From Deltaproteobacteria bacterium (GTDB lineage Bacteria; Desulfobacterota; DSM-4660; Desulfatiglandales; Desulfatiglandaceae): a stretch of 22,792 nt of DNA. This document shows positions 1-8,924 of this stretch, one piece after another. The position numbers were made by a program, and so were the translations under genes. The stretch covers positions 1 through 22,792 of the forward strand of contig QMLZ01000022.1 of assembly GCA_003646995.1 (NCBI GenBank). Direction: 5' to 3'. The notes beneath the pieces were generated by a model. The model saw nothing but the letters and a program-made list of their open reading frames with translations, was not told where the DNA came from and ran no database searches. The number at the start of each line of letters is the position of its first letter. Position 1 is the stretch's first letter.

Positions 1-953
1 ATCAGTGGAAATCCACTTCCCCCATCAATATAGGGTTCGCTGACCCAGGCGGTTCGTGCCCCAACACTACCGTCTGCGAAGATCTTTATGTGTCCTATAC
101 GTAAATTTTCACTTCCCATACCTGTTTTAAGTCCTATCCTGACAGCTTCTTCCAGTACCTTCCACGACAGACACATCCAGACCCTTAACTCTAAGGTGCC
201 TTCCTTATCCAGGATTTGAAGTGCCTTGAAGCTCGGCGCGCCGTCTTTCCCATCCATCAACCTAAAATCATGGAGCCCTGTAATTCCCATGGCATGAAGC
301 ACAGGAATACCTTCGTGCATTGCAGCGGCCACGTCTCCTTCTCCAGGTACTGGGATTTTACCTTTCACGAGATCAATGGCACGGTCCTGGAGTATCCCAT
401 TCAGAGAACCACTAGGGTCACGGCCCAGTCTGCCAAAGTCAGGGTCTCTTGTGTTATCACCTATGCCTGCAAGCTCCAAGGCCTTGGAATTTACCACAGC
501 CAGATGAAGGTCCGAGCGCCAAGCAATTATCGGTTTGCTCTTACTTACCGAGTCTAAGTCAGTCCTCGTAGGTGTTCTGCCCTCAGGCCATTCTGATTCG
601 TTCCATTTTTGACCCAGTACCCATCCGCCAGGGAAAAAAGACTGGGTATCATCCTTCTCAACCACCTTCCTCAAGGTAGCGATGAAATCTGCCAGGGATG
701 AGCATGCCGAAAAATCAATCCACTTTCTTCCAAGTGCCCAGTCGTAGAAATGAAAGTGTGAGTCAGTGAAGCCTGGAAGTACCAGTCTCCCTCCCAGATC
801 TATTTTATTTGTCTCTCTCCCCGTTAGACCTAACACCTCCTCGTTGCCTCCAATGGCAACGAACTTATCTCCCTTGACCGCGGCCGCCGAGGCAATAGGC
901 TTGTCCAGGTCCTGCGTTCTTATCACTGCATTATAGATAATTAGGTCAACCAT
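1..953 (-). CDS. YtcJ-type amidohydrolase, 3' end cut by window edge
   Basis: Reading the minus strand from ATG at 953 gives 317 uninterrupted codons to the left edge, so this is the N-terminal part of a protein that in the YtcJ family is usually about 530-550 residues. The start is supported by an AGGGGAG-like Shine-Dalgarno about 7 nt upstream. The N-terminus has the small beta-sandwich typical of metal-dependent amidohydrolases (VDLIIYNAVI...), followed by LPGFTDSHFHF with the metal-binding H66 and H68, and near the window edge HIKIFADGSVGARTAW (about residues 294-309), a hallmark of the YtcJ branch. YtcJ-like enzymes hydrolyse amide or N-formyl type bonds, but substrates are mostly unknown. 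It is divergent from the TRAP transporter remnant, which with the aminotransferase and M20 hydrolase suggests use of an amino-acid-derived compound (inference). The family call is firm; the substrate is unknown. Confidence 0.9.
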   Translation of the reverse strand, partial: MVDLIIYNAVIRTQDLDKPIASAAAVKGDKFVAIGGNEEVLGLTGRETNKIDLGGRLVLPGFTDSHFHFYDWALGRKWIDFSACSSLADFIATLRKVVEKDDTQSFFPGGWVLGQKWNESEWPEGRTPTRTDLDSVSKSKPIIAWRSDLHLAVVNSKALELAGIGDNTRDPDFGRLGRDPSGSLNGILQDRAIDLVKGKIPVPGEGDVAAAMHEGIPVLHAMGITGLHDFRLMDGKDGAPSFKALQILDKEGTLELRVWMCLSWKVLEEAVRIGLKTGMGSENLRIGHIKIFADGSVGARTAWVSEPYIDGGSGFPL

Positions 954-1177
954 CAGTATCTCCCCTGGTCAAAGTTTTTGCCTACCCTGTCACGAACAAA
1001 CAGTTTGACACATAACGCTGTTAGATGCTATCAGAATAGCCCCGTCATTGGAAACACATTGGGAACTGACCTTGATTATGGTGTCGTAGAAATAACCGGG
1101 CTGGGTTATTAATAGCATGGCCCTTTCCATATTTCAGTGTTATGAGAGTTTAAAAATATTCTTGAGGGAGGTTTGTC
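954..1177. other. Divergent intergenic region between amidohydrolase and dctP remnant
   Basis: This 224-bp spacer separates two divergently transcribed genes and should hold promoters for both. On the plus strand there is a TTGACA box at 1005-1010 and a strong Shine-Dalgarno (GAGGGAGG, 1164-1171) before the dctP ATG. I see no convincing operator palindrome, RNA gene or small ORF. Confidence 0.5.
1005..1034 (+). promoter_or_regulatory. Possible sigma70-type promoter for the TRAP operon
   Basis: A perfect -35 hexamer TTGACA (1005-1010) is followed after 18 nt by TATCAG (1029-1034), which matches four of six -10 positions. It would give a leader of roughly 135 nt before the dctP start. The weak -10 and long spacer make this tentative. 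Confidence 0.3.
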
Positions 1178-1624
1178 ATGAGAAAATGGTTTTCAGTTTT
1201 ATTTGTTTGCGCGGCCCTTATAGCTTTTTCCTCGTCTGTCTCAGCAAAGGTCATCATAAAGATGGCCAACGCGGGCCCTGACAACCCAGATAATCGCTCA
1301 GTGAAGGCAATCGCCATATTCAAACACAATGTGGAAAAACGAACCCAAGGGGCGGTTGAGGTCCGGCCTTATCACGCCAGAAAACTGGGTGACGAACGCG
1401 AAATGATGGAAGGCGTCCGCATGGGGAGTATCGAAATGATCTTTGTGTCTTCGGGCCCCATACCGGGTTTTTTCCCTCCGGTCATGGTGTTTGACATACC
1501 TTATATGTTCAGCAGTGCGCCCGCTGCATGGGAATTCTTTGAAAGCGATTTTGGGCAAAAATTTGCTAAGAGCTTCTTGAAGAAGACAGGCGTCCGCTGT
1601 CTGGGGATAACGGAGAACGGCTAG
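1178..1624 (+). pseudogene. dctP: Truncated TRAP transporter periplasmic solute-binding protein (dctP 5' fragment)
   Basis: The frame encodes 148 residues, whereas DctP-family binding proteins are about 330-340. The start is well supported: GAGGGAGG lies 6 nt before the ATG, and the product begins with a classic Sec signal peptide (MRKWF, hydrophobic stretch, cleavage near VSA/K at about residue 23). The mature part has DctP landmarks: early IIKMANAGP, LGDEREMMEGVRMGSIEMI around residues 70-90, FDIPYMFSS near 108, and GVRCLGITENG at the end. In intact homologues ENG is followed by Y/F-R and the ligand-binding second half. Here the frame stops at TAG (1622-1624), and the following bases encode the middle of DctM in another frame. 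About 190 C-terminal residues are therefore missing, including the ligand-contacting part, so the protein cannot function as a binding protein. A deletion or an assembly error could explain this. Confidence 0.85.
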
Positions 1625-2499
1625 CAGTCACAGCGGCCTCTTCGACCGTAGGTCCTATCATACCTCCGTCAATATTTATGGTCATCATGGGAGTCACCAC
1701 GGGTCTGTCTATAGGTGGGCTATTCGCCGCCGGCATAATTCCCGGGCTACTCCTAGGGCTATCAATGATGGTGTTAAGCTACTTTATGGCCATCAAACAC
1801 CATTTTCCCCGCGAGACAATCCCAATTAGTCTAAAAACCATCGCAAAAGCCACGCTATCCGCAGGCCCCGCTCTGCTCGCGCCTGTGATTATCTTGGGAG
1901 GAATCCTTGGCGGCGTCTTTACAGCCACTGAGGCAGCAGCAGTGGCCGTACTTTATGCATTTTTCCTCGGAACAGTGATCTACAAGGAGCTCTCACTCAG
2001 GGAAATAGTGGATGTGTTCGTACAAAGCGGCACAACTACCGCGGTCTTATTGTTAATTATAGGTATGGCAAACATATTTTCGTGGGTGCTTACAGCGGAA
2101 CAGATCCCCACTAGAATTGCCAACGCCCTCCTAACCGTGACAAGCAATCCTTACATAATCCTTTTGTTGATGAATATCTTCTTGCTTTTTATCGGGATGT
2201 TCCTTGAAGGAGGTGCTGCCATAATCATTCTCGCCCCAACCCTTCTGTCCGTTGCCACTGCCGTCGGAATAACGCCTCTACATTTCGGCTTTGTAATGGT
2301 ACTAAACATAGTAGTAGGCCTTCTGACCCCTCCCCTGGGCGTCTGTCTATTTGTTGTAGCCGGGGTTACGGGACTGGAGTTTTCAACTATTATCCGCTCC
2401 GTATTACCTTTCCTGGCAGTGGAGATAGGAGTGCTTTTGATTGTAACCTATTTCCCCGGGCTGATATTAGTAATCCCCAAGCTGCTCGGATACTTGTAG
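1622..2499 (+). pseudogene. dctM: Truncated TRAP transporter large permease (dctM 3' fragment)
   Basis: DctM homology starts at about 1622 with AVTAASSTVGPIIPPSIFM, the signature normally found about one third into a roughly 425-residue permease, and continues to the natural C-terminus at 2499. The first in-frame ATG is at 1678, giving 273 residues; counting from the junction there are about 292. Hydrophobic helices fill the fragment, and NIVVGLLTPPLGVCLF and FLEGGAAIIILAPTL are DctM-typical re-entrant loop motifs. The first roughly 135 residues and the whole dctQ gene (small permease) are absent, so the transporter is not functional as written. The fragment is in frame 1, while the dctP fragment is in frame 2. 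The gene ends immediately at the ATG of the aminotransferase (TAG then ATG with no gap), suggesting the original operon was dctP-dctQ-dctM-aminotransferase. Confidence 0.85.
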
Positions 2500-3660
2500 A
2501 TGAAAGAAAAAATCTCAAAAAACGTCCGTGAAATTCCCCCTGCAATAATTCGGGAAATGTCCCTCAGGGCCGCAGCCTATGATAACGTCATATCCCTTGG
2601 TATCGGAGAACCTGATTTTGACACACCAGAGCATATATGCAAAGCGGCCCTGCAGGATGCCTTAAAGGGCTTCACCCATTATACTCCCTCTAGGGGTTAT
2701 GATGACTTGATCTCAGCGTTAATCGATCACATTGAAGCCTCAAGGAACATACAATTGAAACCAGAGCAGGTGATGGTTACGCACGGTGGCATGGGAGCGC
2801 TGATTGCCTCTCTCAGGGCTGTGCTTGATCCAGGTGACGAGGTTATTGTTATCGAACCTCATTTCCCAACTTACAAAGCCCAGATTGCATTCGCCGGCGG
2901 AACACACGTTTACGTGTCAACTAGTTTTCAAAACAGATTTATTGTAGACCCTATTCAGATCGAGAAGTCTATAACCCCAAAGACCAAAGCCTTGATTGTG
3001 AATTCACCCAACAATCCCACAGGCGCGGTTATGCCCGGAGACTTACTGGATGAATTGGCTAGAATAGCCGTTGAAAATGATCTCATTGTTATATCTGACG
3101 AGGTCTATGACAGGTTGGTCTTCGAGGGAAACCACGATTCCATATATGTTAGGCCGGGGATGCAGGAAAGGACCGTAGTGGTTAACTCCTTTTCCAAGGC
3201 CTTTGCAATGACAGGATGGAGAATAGGATATTGCTTTGGTCCAGAGTGGCTCATCGCTGAAGCGTTGAAAGTCGCCACCTACTTTACAAGTTGCCCGAGC
3301 AGCATTGGACAGAGGGCCGCCATGGCCGCCCTGAAATCAGACCAAGGAATTTTTGAGGGAATGGTTCAAGAGTTTGCCGACAGATGCAAAATTGCGTATG
3401 AGCGACTCGTGGCAATGCCGGGCATCAAGGTGCACCCAACTCAGGGTTCCTTTTACCTCTTTCCCAGCGTTGATGAGCTTTCTCGGGACACCATGAAGTT
3501 CGCCTTAGATCTGCTAGATAGAGAGCAAGTAGTAGTCATACCCGGCGAAGCCTTTGGCCCTTCAGGAAAGGGCTGCATACGAATCTCCTGCACTGTAGGC
3601 AGAAGCGACTTGATTGAAGCAATGGAAAGGCTTGAACGATTCGTACGGAGCTACAGATAG
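2500..3660 (+). CDS. PLP-dependent class I/II aminotransferase
   Basis: A 386-residue fold-type I aminotransferase of normal length (family about 380-400). Visible landmarks are SLGIGEPDFDTP near residue 32, YTPSRGYDDL at 61-70, the SPNNPTG motif at 169-175, SDEVYD near 200-205, and the PLP Schiff-base lysine K233 in NSFSKAFAMTGWR, with GCIRIS towards the C-terminus supplying the carboxylate-binding arginine. It transfers an amino group between an amino acid and a 2-oxo acid in the cytoplasm. The branch resembles aspartate or LL-diaminopimelate-type enzymes, but substrate cannot be set from sequence. The ATG follows the dctM stop without a gap and has only a weak Shine-Dalgarno, so translational coupling is likely. 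It converges with the M20 hydrolase gene seven bases downstream, with no room for a terminator between them. Confidence 0.92.
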   Translation: MKEKISKNVREIPPAIIREMSLRAAAYDNVISLGIGEPDFDTPEHICKAALQDALKGFTHYTPSRGYDDLISALIDHIEASRNIQLKPEQVMVTHGGMGALIASLRAVLDPGDEVIVIEPHFPTYKAQIAFAGGTHVYVSTSFQNRFIVDPIQIEKSITPKTKALIVNSPNNPTGAVMPGDLLDELARIAVENDLIVISDEVYDRLVFEGNHDSIYVRPGMQERTVVVNSFSKAFAMTGWRIGYCFGPEWLIAEALKVATYFTSCPSSIGQRAAMAALKSDQGIFEGMVQEFADRCKIAYERLVAMPGIKVHPTQGSFYLFPSVDELSRDTMKFALDLLDREQVVVIPGEAFGPSGKGCIRISCTVGRSDLIEAMERLERFVRSYR

Positions 3661-3667
3661 CGAGTCT

Positions 3668-4903
3668 CTATGCCTCCATCGCCATCGCAGCAAACACCTT
3701 GGCGTCTGTTAAAATGTCGGGAATCAGGCAATACTCATTAGGTTGATGGGCTGTATCCGGAGAGGTGCACCATACTGCAGCGGGCAGTCCTGCCTTGCGA
3801 AAAAAGGCTGCCACAGTACCGCCCCCTATTCCCATTGGTCTTGCTTCTCTGCCCGTGACCAAACGAATTGCCCTGGAAAGGGACTTTACCACCGGAGCAT
3901 CGGCCGCGGTAGGCGGGGCAGCATCCTCCTTGTGGGCAATGTCAACCTTTATTTCAACGCTAAGACTTTCGCTGACCTCGCCCGCTATCTCACGGCACCT
4001 CTCGAGAACAGTCTCTACCTCGAACCGAGGTAGGATCCTGCAATCCATATAGAATACGTCCTTGCCTGGTATCGTGTTGACGTTCTCAACGTTTGCTTCC
4101 ATTTTGGTCGGCTCAAAAGTGGATATGGGCGGACTGAACAGCTCGTCCCTTTCATCGAAATTCTCCCTTATCTTCTCTAAAGCTACAATAAGCCTGGCCG
4201 CGGCCGTGAGGCTGTTCTTACCTTTATGGGGCGTACTGGCATGGCACTGCTTTCCCAACACTGTGAATCGCACCCATAAGATGGACTTTTCCGCTACCTC
4301 TATCATTGTTCCGGTCTCGTTGCCCCCGTCGGGCACCACGATCAGGTCTGTATCTCGAAATAGCTCCCTTCTCTTTTCCAATAAGTAGCAAAGCCCATAC
4401 CTACTTCCGGTTTCTTCATCTGCCACAATGGCTATGCCTATAGGTCGTAAGGGCTTCAGGCCCGAGTCAATAATTGCTCTAACGGCTAAGATGGAGCTTA
4501 CAATGCCGTGCTGATTGTCCTCCACCCCTCTGCCGTAGATCTTGTCCCCCTCAACCCTTACCTGGTACGGATCACTTTGCCACAGGGAAAGATCACCGGG
4601 AGGAACTATGTCGGAATGGGAGAGAATCCACAATCTAGGCAGATCCTCTTTTCCATCCCATAGGGCCACCAGATTGGGCCTGTAGCCCGATTCCGCTTTT
4701 GGGTCTGGTGCATTGACTTGCTCAAGCTCTGCGGGTTTAAGTTCGCGGATAATTTCCTCTATATATGTGGTCTTCTCGTGTTCCCCACTCCCCCCGTTGA
4801 CAGGACCAAGGGCGACCCGTGATGTTAGTTCTTGCTGAAGCGAGATCACTTCACCACGATAAAAATCAATTTGAGAAAAAATCCTATCAATGGAATCGGA
4901 CAT
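3668..4903 (-). CDS. M20 family metallohydrolase (ArgE/DapE/carboxypeptidase type)
   Basis: A 411-residue M20 di-zinc hydrolase of family-typical length. Metal and catalytic residues are visible in order: H96 and D98 in ILSHSDIVPPG, the bridging D129 in YGRGVEDNQHG, the E163-E164 pair (general base and ligand) in ADEETGS, D192 in VVPDGGNE, and H387 near the end in SPDTAHQPNE. The dimerisation domain lies at roughly 200-310 (CHASTPHKGKNSL). DNQHG replaces the more common D-x-K-G but keeps the aspartate. Members cleave amide bonds in N-acyl amino acids, dipeptides or related compounds; the substrate is not determinable, and homologues sometimes carry misleading names such as diaminopimelate aminotransferase. 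The start at 4903 has GGGAGGA upstream. It is the last gene of the minus-strand run and sits beside the aminotransferase, consistent with amino-acid scavenging (inference). Confidence 0.9.
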   Translation of the reverse strand: MSDSIDRIFSQIDFYRGEVISLQQELTSRVALGPVNGGSGEHEKTTYIEEIIRELKPAELEQVNAPDPKAESGYRPNLVALWDGKEDLPRLWILSHSDIVPPGDLSLWQSDPYQVRVEGDKIYGRGVEDNQHGIVSSILAVRAIIDSGLKPLRPIGIAIVADEETGSRYGLCYLLEKRRELFRDTDLIVVPDGGNETGTMIEVAEKSILWVRFTVLGKQCHASTPHKGKNSLTAAARLIVALEKIRENFDERDELFSPPISTFEPTKMEANVENVNTIPGKDVFYMDCRILPRFEVETVLERCREIAGEVSESLSVEIKVDIAHKEDAAPPTAADAPVVKSLSRAIRLVTGREARPMGIGGGTVAAFFRKAGLPAAVWCTSPDTAHQPNEYCLIPDILTDAKVFAAMAMEA

Positions 4904-4956
4904 AGCTGTTAATCCTCCCGGATATTTTGTTTGAGCGTTGTTCTTTTACCCCCTTT

Positions 4957-5544
4957 TTAATGCCTCAGACAGGACAGAAATGCAATTTTTTCCGACACAT
5001 CCCGTATAAACTCTTGCTCGGTCCCGTAATTTTTAAACAACATAGGAGATCCAAACCTTATGCGTACCCTTGTGCGGAGCATACTCTTTTTATATGCTAT
5101 GCCCACGGGAACGAAAGGAACCTCGCCCCACTTCAACAAGAACCTTATCATCCCCGCTCTCAATGGTCCCATTAAACCTGGATAATAAGTCCCTTCCGGA
5201 AAAACAACGATTGTGCCACCCGCTGCCAGGATTTCCCTTATTTCCTTGAAGGAACGTTTGCTCCTAATGGGTTTCATGCGATTCAGGGGTATGCCTCCCA
5301 GCGCCCTCAGGTACCGGCCTTGCAAGGCAGTCTCGAAAAGCTCATGCTTCGCAACGTAGTGAAGAGGCCTGGGTACTGCAAGCCCCAAAAGAGGGATATC
5401 TTCCCAGCGTTGATGTTTGGGTAAGAGTACAACGCCCTGGTGATCGGGCAGATTTCTCTTTTGTTCGACCTGGAGCGAGAATATGGGACTGAGAACGACC
5501 TTGGCTAAGATCCTGGTAGGTAAATAAACCCAGGCCCTTACCAT
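4957..5544 (-). CDS. PlsC-like 1-acylglycerol-3-phosphate acyltransferase
   Basis: A 195-residue lysophosphatidate-acyltransferase-family protein. The catalytic HX4D motif is H44-QRWE-D49, the substrate-binding block GGIPLNR is at 83-89, and the FPEGT motif is at 115-119, followed by a VPVGIAY block. These are the standard motifs of enzymes that acylate lysophosphatidic acid at the membrane during phospholipid synthesis. A hydrophobic N-terminal segment (about residues 5-24) may anchor it. It is short compared with E. coli PlsC (about 245) but keeps all motifs. The ATG lies 8 bp after the glmS stop, and its GTGGAG ribosome binding site is inside the end of glmS, so the two genes are almost certainly co-transcribed. 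The acyl acceptor could differ from lysophosphatidate. Confidence 0.88.
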   Translation of the reverse strand: MVRAWVYLPTRILAKVVLSPIFSLQVEQKRNLPDHQGVVLLPKHQRWEDIPLLGLAVPRPLHYVAKHELFETALQGRYLRALGGIPLNRMKPIRSKRSFKEIREILAAGGTIVVFPEGTYYPGLMGPLRAGMIRFLLKWGEVPFVPVGIAYKKSMLRTRVRIRFGSPMLFKNYGTEQEFIRDVSEKIAFLSCLRH

Positions 5545-5552
5545 TTGGACAA

Positions 5553-7379
5553 TTACTCCACGGTTACGCTCTTGGCTAGATTTCTAGGTTTGTCAATATC
5601 TCTGCCAAGGAATCTGGCGCAGTAATATGCCAATAATTGGCAGGGAACAACAGCAAGAATTGGATTCAAGTAGTCCAGTGTGTGAGGTATCTCAATAACC
5701 TCATCCACCATCTCTTTTATCTTTTCATCTCCCTGACTGACAATGGCTATAACCGGCCCTTTCCTGCTCTTAATTTCCTGGATGTTGCTAATCATTTTCT
5801 CGTACATCTCATCCAATGGCGCGATGGCTACCGTGGGCATATCAGGGTTGACCAGAGCAATGGGCCCATGTTTCATCTCTCCTGCAGCATAGCCTTCGGC
5901 ATGGATATAAGATATCTCCTTCAATTTGAGCGCCCCTTCCATGGCTATGGGAAAGTTGTACTTTCTCCCGAGAAAGAGCCAGTTGTTGTACTTGTGGTAC
6001 TTCTCTGCGATAGCCTCTATGTGGTGAGCCTGTGCCAAGACCTGCTGCACCTGATCCGGAAGGGCTTGGAGCGCTCTAATGGCTGTGACTCCCTCGGTAA
6101 GCGAGAGGTTTTGGTGTCTTCCAAGGAGAAGGGCCAAGAGGGTTAAGATGGTGAGCTGGGAGGTAAAGATCTTTGTGGAGGCCACCCCAATTTCCGGCCC
6201 GGCATGGTTGTAAACCCCGGCATCAGTTTCTCGAGAAATGGAACTCCCTACCACATTGACTATGCCCAAGAGGTTCGCCCCCTTCCGTTTTGCCTCTCTA
6301 ATTGCGGCCAAGGTGTCCGCCGTTTCACCAGACTGACTCAGTGCAAGGATAAAGGTATTAGGTGGAAAATTCAGCTTTCGGTATCTGAATTCCGAGGCAA
6401 GCTCCACTTCAACGTCTATTTCCGTAAGTCTTTCAAAAACGTATCTACCCACGCACCCTGCATAATATGAGGTTCCGCATCCCACTATCACCAGATGTCT
6501 GCAGTCCTTCAGTTTGTCCCACACGGGCACGATACCGCCCAGTTTGGGAACGCCTTCGCCGAGCTCGATCCTTCCTCTCATTGCATTTCTGATTGTCTCT
6601 GGCTGCTCGTATATCTCCTTGAGCATATAATGGGGAAACCCATTCAGCTCGGCGTCTTCAGCGGTCCACTCGACACGCTCGGTGTCACGAGTAATAAGGG
6701 TGGCCTGGGCTGTGGAAATGGAGAAATCGTCCTTGGTAAGAACCGCTAGTTCATTGTCTTCAATGTGAACCACCTTATCTGTATACCTTACCATGGCAGA
6801 CACATCAGAGGCCGCAAAATGACCATCTTCTGATATCCCGATAATCAAAGGGCTTCCCCTTCTCGCAACCACTATCTGCCCTGGAACGTTCTTGTGCAAA
6901 ACCGCCATCCCGAAGGTCCCTTCAACTTGCGCCATTGTTTTCCGGACGGCCTCGGCAAGGTCACCATCAAAGTTAAGAGCAATAAGATGTGCTAACACCT
7001 CTGTGTCAGTGTCGGAGCTAAAGACCACCCCGTCCTTTTCTAGTTTTTTCTTTATGGAATGAAAATTTTCTATAATACCGTTGTGGATAACAAAGACCCT
7101 TTCTTGCTGGTCTGTGTGGGGATGCGCATTTTTCTCTGAAGGCTCACCATGGGTGGCCCAACGAGTGTGGGCTATACCCGTTGTTCCTGGTAAGGTAACA
7201 TCATGAAGTTTTCTTTCCAGTTTCTCAATCTTGCCCACAGAGCGGTACCTTACTACTTGGGTTCCTCTCTGAATGGCAATACCCGCCGAATCATACCCGC
7301 GGTACTCAAGCTGTTTGAGGCCATTGAGCAAAATGGGCTTTGCCTGCTTGGTTCCGACATAACATACGATGCCGCACAT
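5553..7379 (-). CDS. glmS: Glutamine--fructose-6-phosphate aminotransferase (isomerizing)
   Basis: A 608-residue full-length GlmS (E. coli enzyme about 609). It makes glucosamine-6-phosphate from fructose-6-phosphate and glutamine, the first step to UDP-GlcNAc for peptidoglycan and lipopolysaccharide. The N-terminal glutaminase begins MCGIVCYVG with C2 as the nucleophile after Met removal, followed by EYRGYDSAGIA, the HTRWATHG block (R74) and HNGIIENF (N100-G101). Two SIS sugar-isomerase domains follow: IVGCGTSYYAG and LALSQSGETADT in the first, and GEMKHGPIALV in the second. The protein ends with the conserved LAKSVTVE tail that binds the sugar. The start has AGGGAGA upstream. A 158-bp gap separates it from gdhA, so it could have its own promoter. 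No glmS ribozyme core was recognised upstream. Confidence 0.97.
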   Translation of the reverse strand: MCGIVCYVGTKQAKPILLNGLKQLEYRGYDSAGIAIQRGTQVVRYRSVGKIEKLERKLHDVTLPGTTGIAHTRWATHGEPSEKNAHPHTDQQERVFVIHNGIIENFHSIKKKLEKDGVVFSSDTDTEVLAHLIALNFDGDLAEAVRKTMAQVEGTFGMAVLHKNVPGQIVVARRGSPLIIGISEDGHFAASDVSAMVRYTDKVVHIEDNELAVLTKDDFSISTAQATLITRDTERVEWTAEDAELNGFPHYMLKEIYEQPETIRNAMRGRIELGEGVPKLGGIVPVWDKLKDCRHLVIVGCGTSYYAGCVGRYVFERLTEIDVEVELASEFRYRKLNFPPNTFILALSQSGETADTLAAIREAKRKGANLLGIVNVVGSSISRETDAGVYNHAGPEIGVASTKIFTSQLTILTLLALLLGRHQNLSLTEGVTAIRALQALPDQVQQVLAQAHHIEAIAEKYHKYNNWLFLGRKYNFPIAMEGALKLKEISYIHAEGYAAGEMKHGPIALVNPDMPTVAIAPLDEMYEKMISNIQEIKSRKGPVIAIVSQGDEKIKEMVDEVIEIPHTLDYLNPILAVVPCQLLAYYCARFLGRDIDKPRNLAKSVTVE

Positions 7380-7537
7380 GCCAATTTCTCCCTTTGCGCA
7401 CTTCTGCCTGTGTCGATGGCCTAAGGGCCTTGTCCGGCATTTGCGCTTTGCGAACTATTATTACCGAGTTGGGCAGTCCCAGTCTTATATCTCTTATCGG
7501 TATCTCCAGTGGGACTCTTCAACCAACATTTAGGGGT
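7380..7537 (-). other. gdhA-glmS intergenic region with an inverted repeat
   Basis: This 158-bp spacer is the longest gap inside the minus-strand run. It contains a perfect 7-bp inverted repeat, AGTCCCA at 7475-7481 and TGGGACT at 7510-7516, with a 28-nt loop and no following T-run, so it is not a standard intrinsic terminator. It could still be a leader structure or operator for glmS. No clear -35/-10 pair was found. Confidence 0.3.
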
Positions 7538-8890
<1,353 letters not shown>

Positions 8891-8924
8891 TCACTCTCCT
8901 CCATTCAATATATATTTAGGTTCA

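Noticed and set aside
216..557. 113-codon plus-strand frame at the left edge
   Set aside because: It is antisense to the amidohydrolase frame, which is open for 317 codons and carries the metal-binding HxH and KIFADGS motifs.
3743..4388. Plus-strand open frames opposite the M20 hydrolase gene
   Set aside because: They are antisense shadows of a gene with clear catalytic motifs and show no family features or ribosome binding sites of their own.
7475..7516. Intrinsic terminator after gdhA
   Set aside because: The stem is only 7 bp with a 28-nt loop and no following T-run on the minus strand.
7380..7537. glmS ribozyme or riboswitch upstream of glmS
   Set aside because: The 158-bp spacer shows no recognisable ribozyme core, and this element is chiefly known from Gram-positive bacteria.
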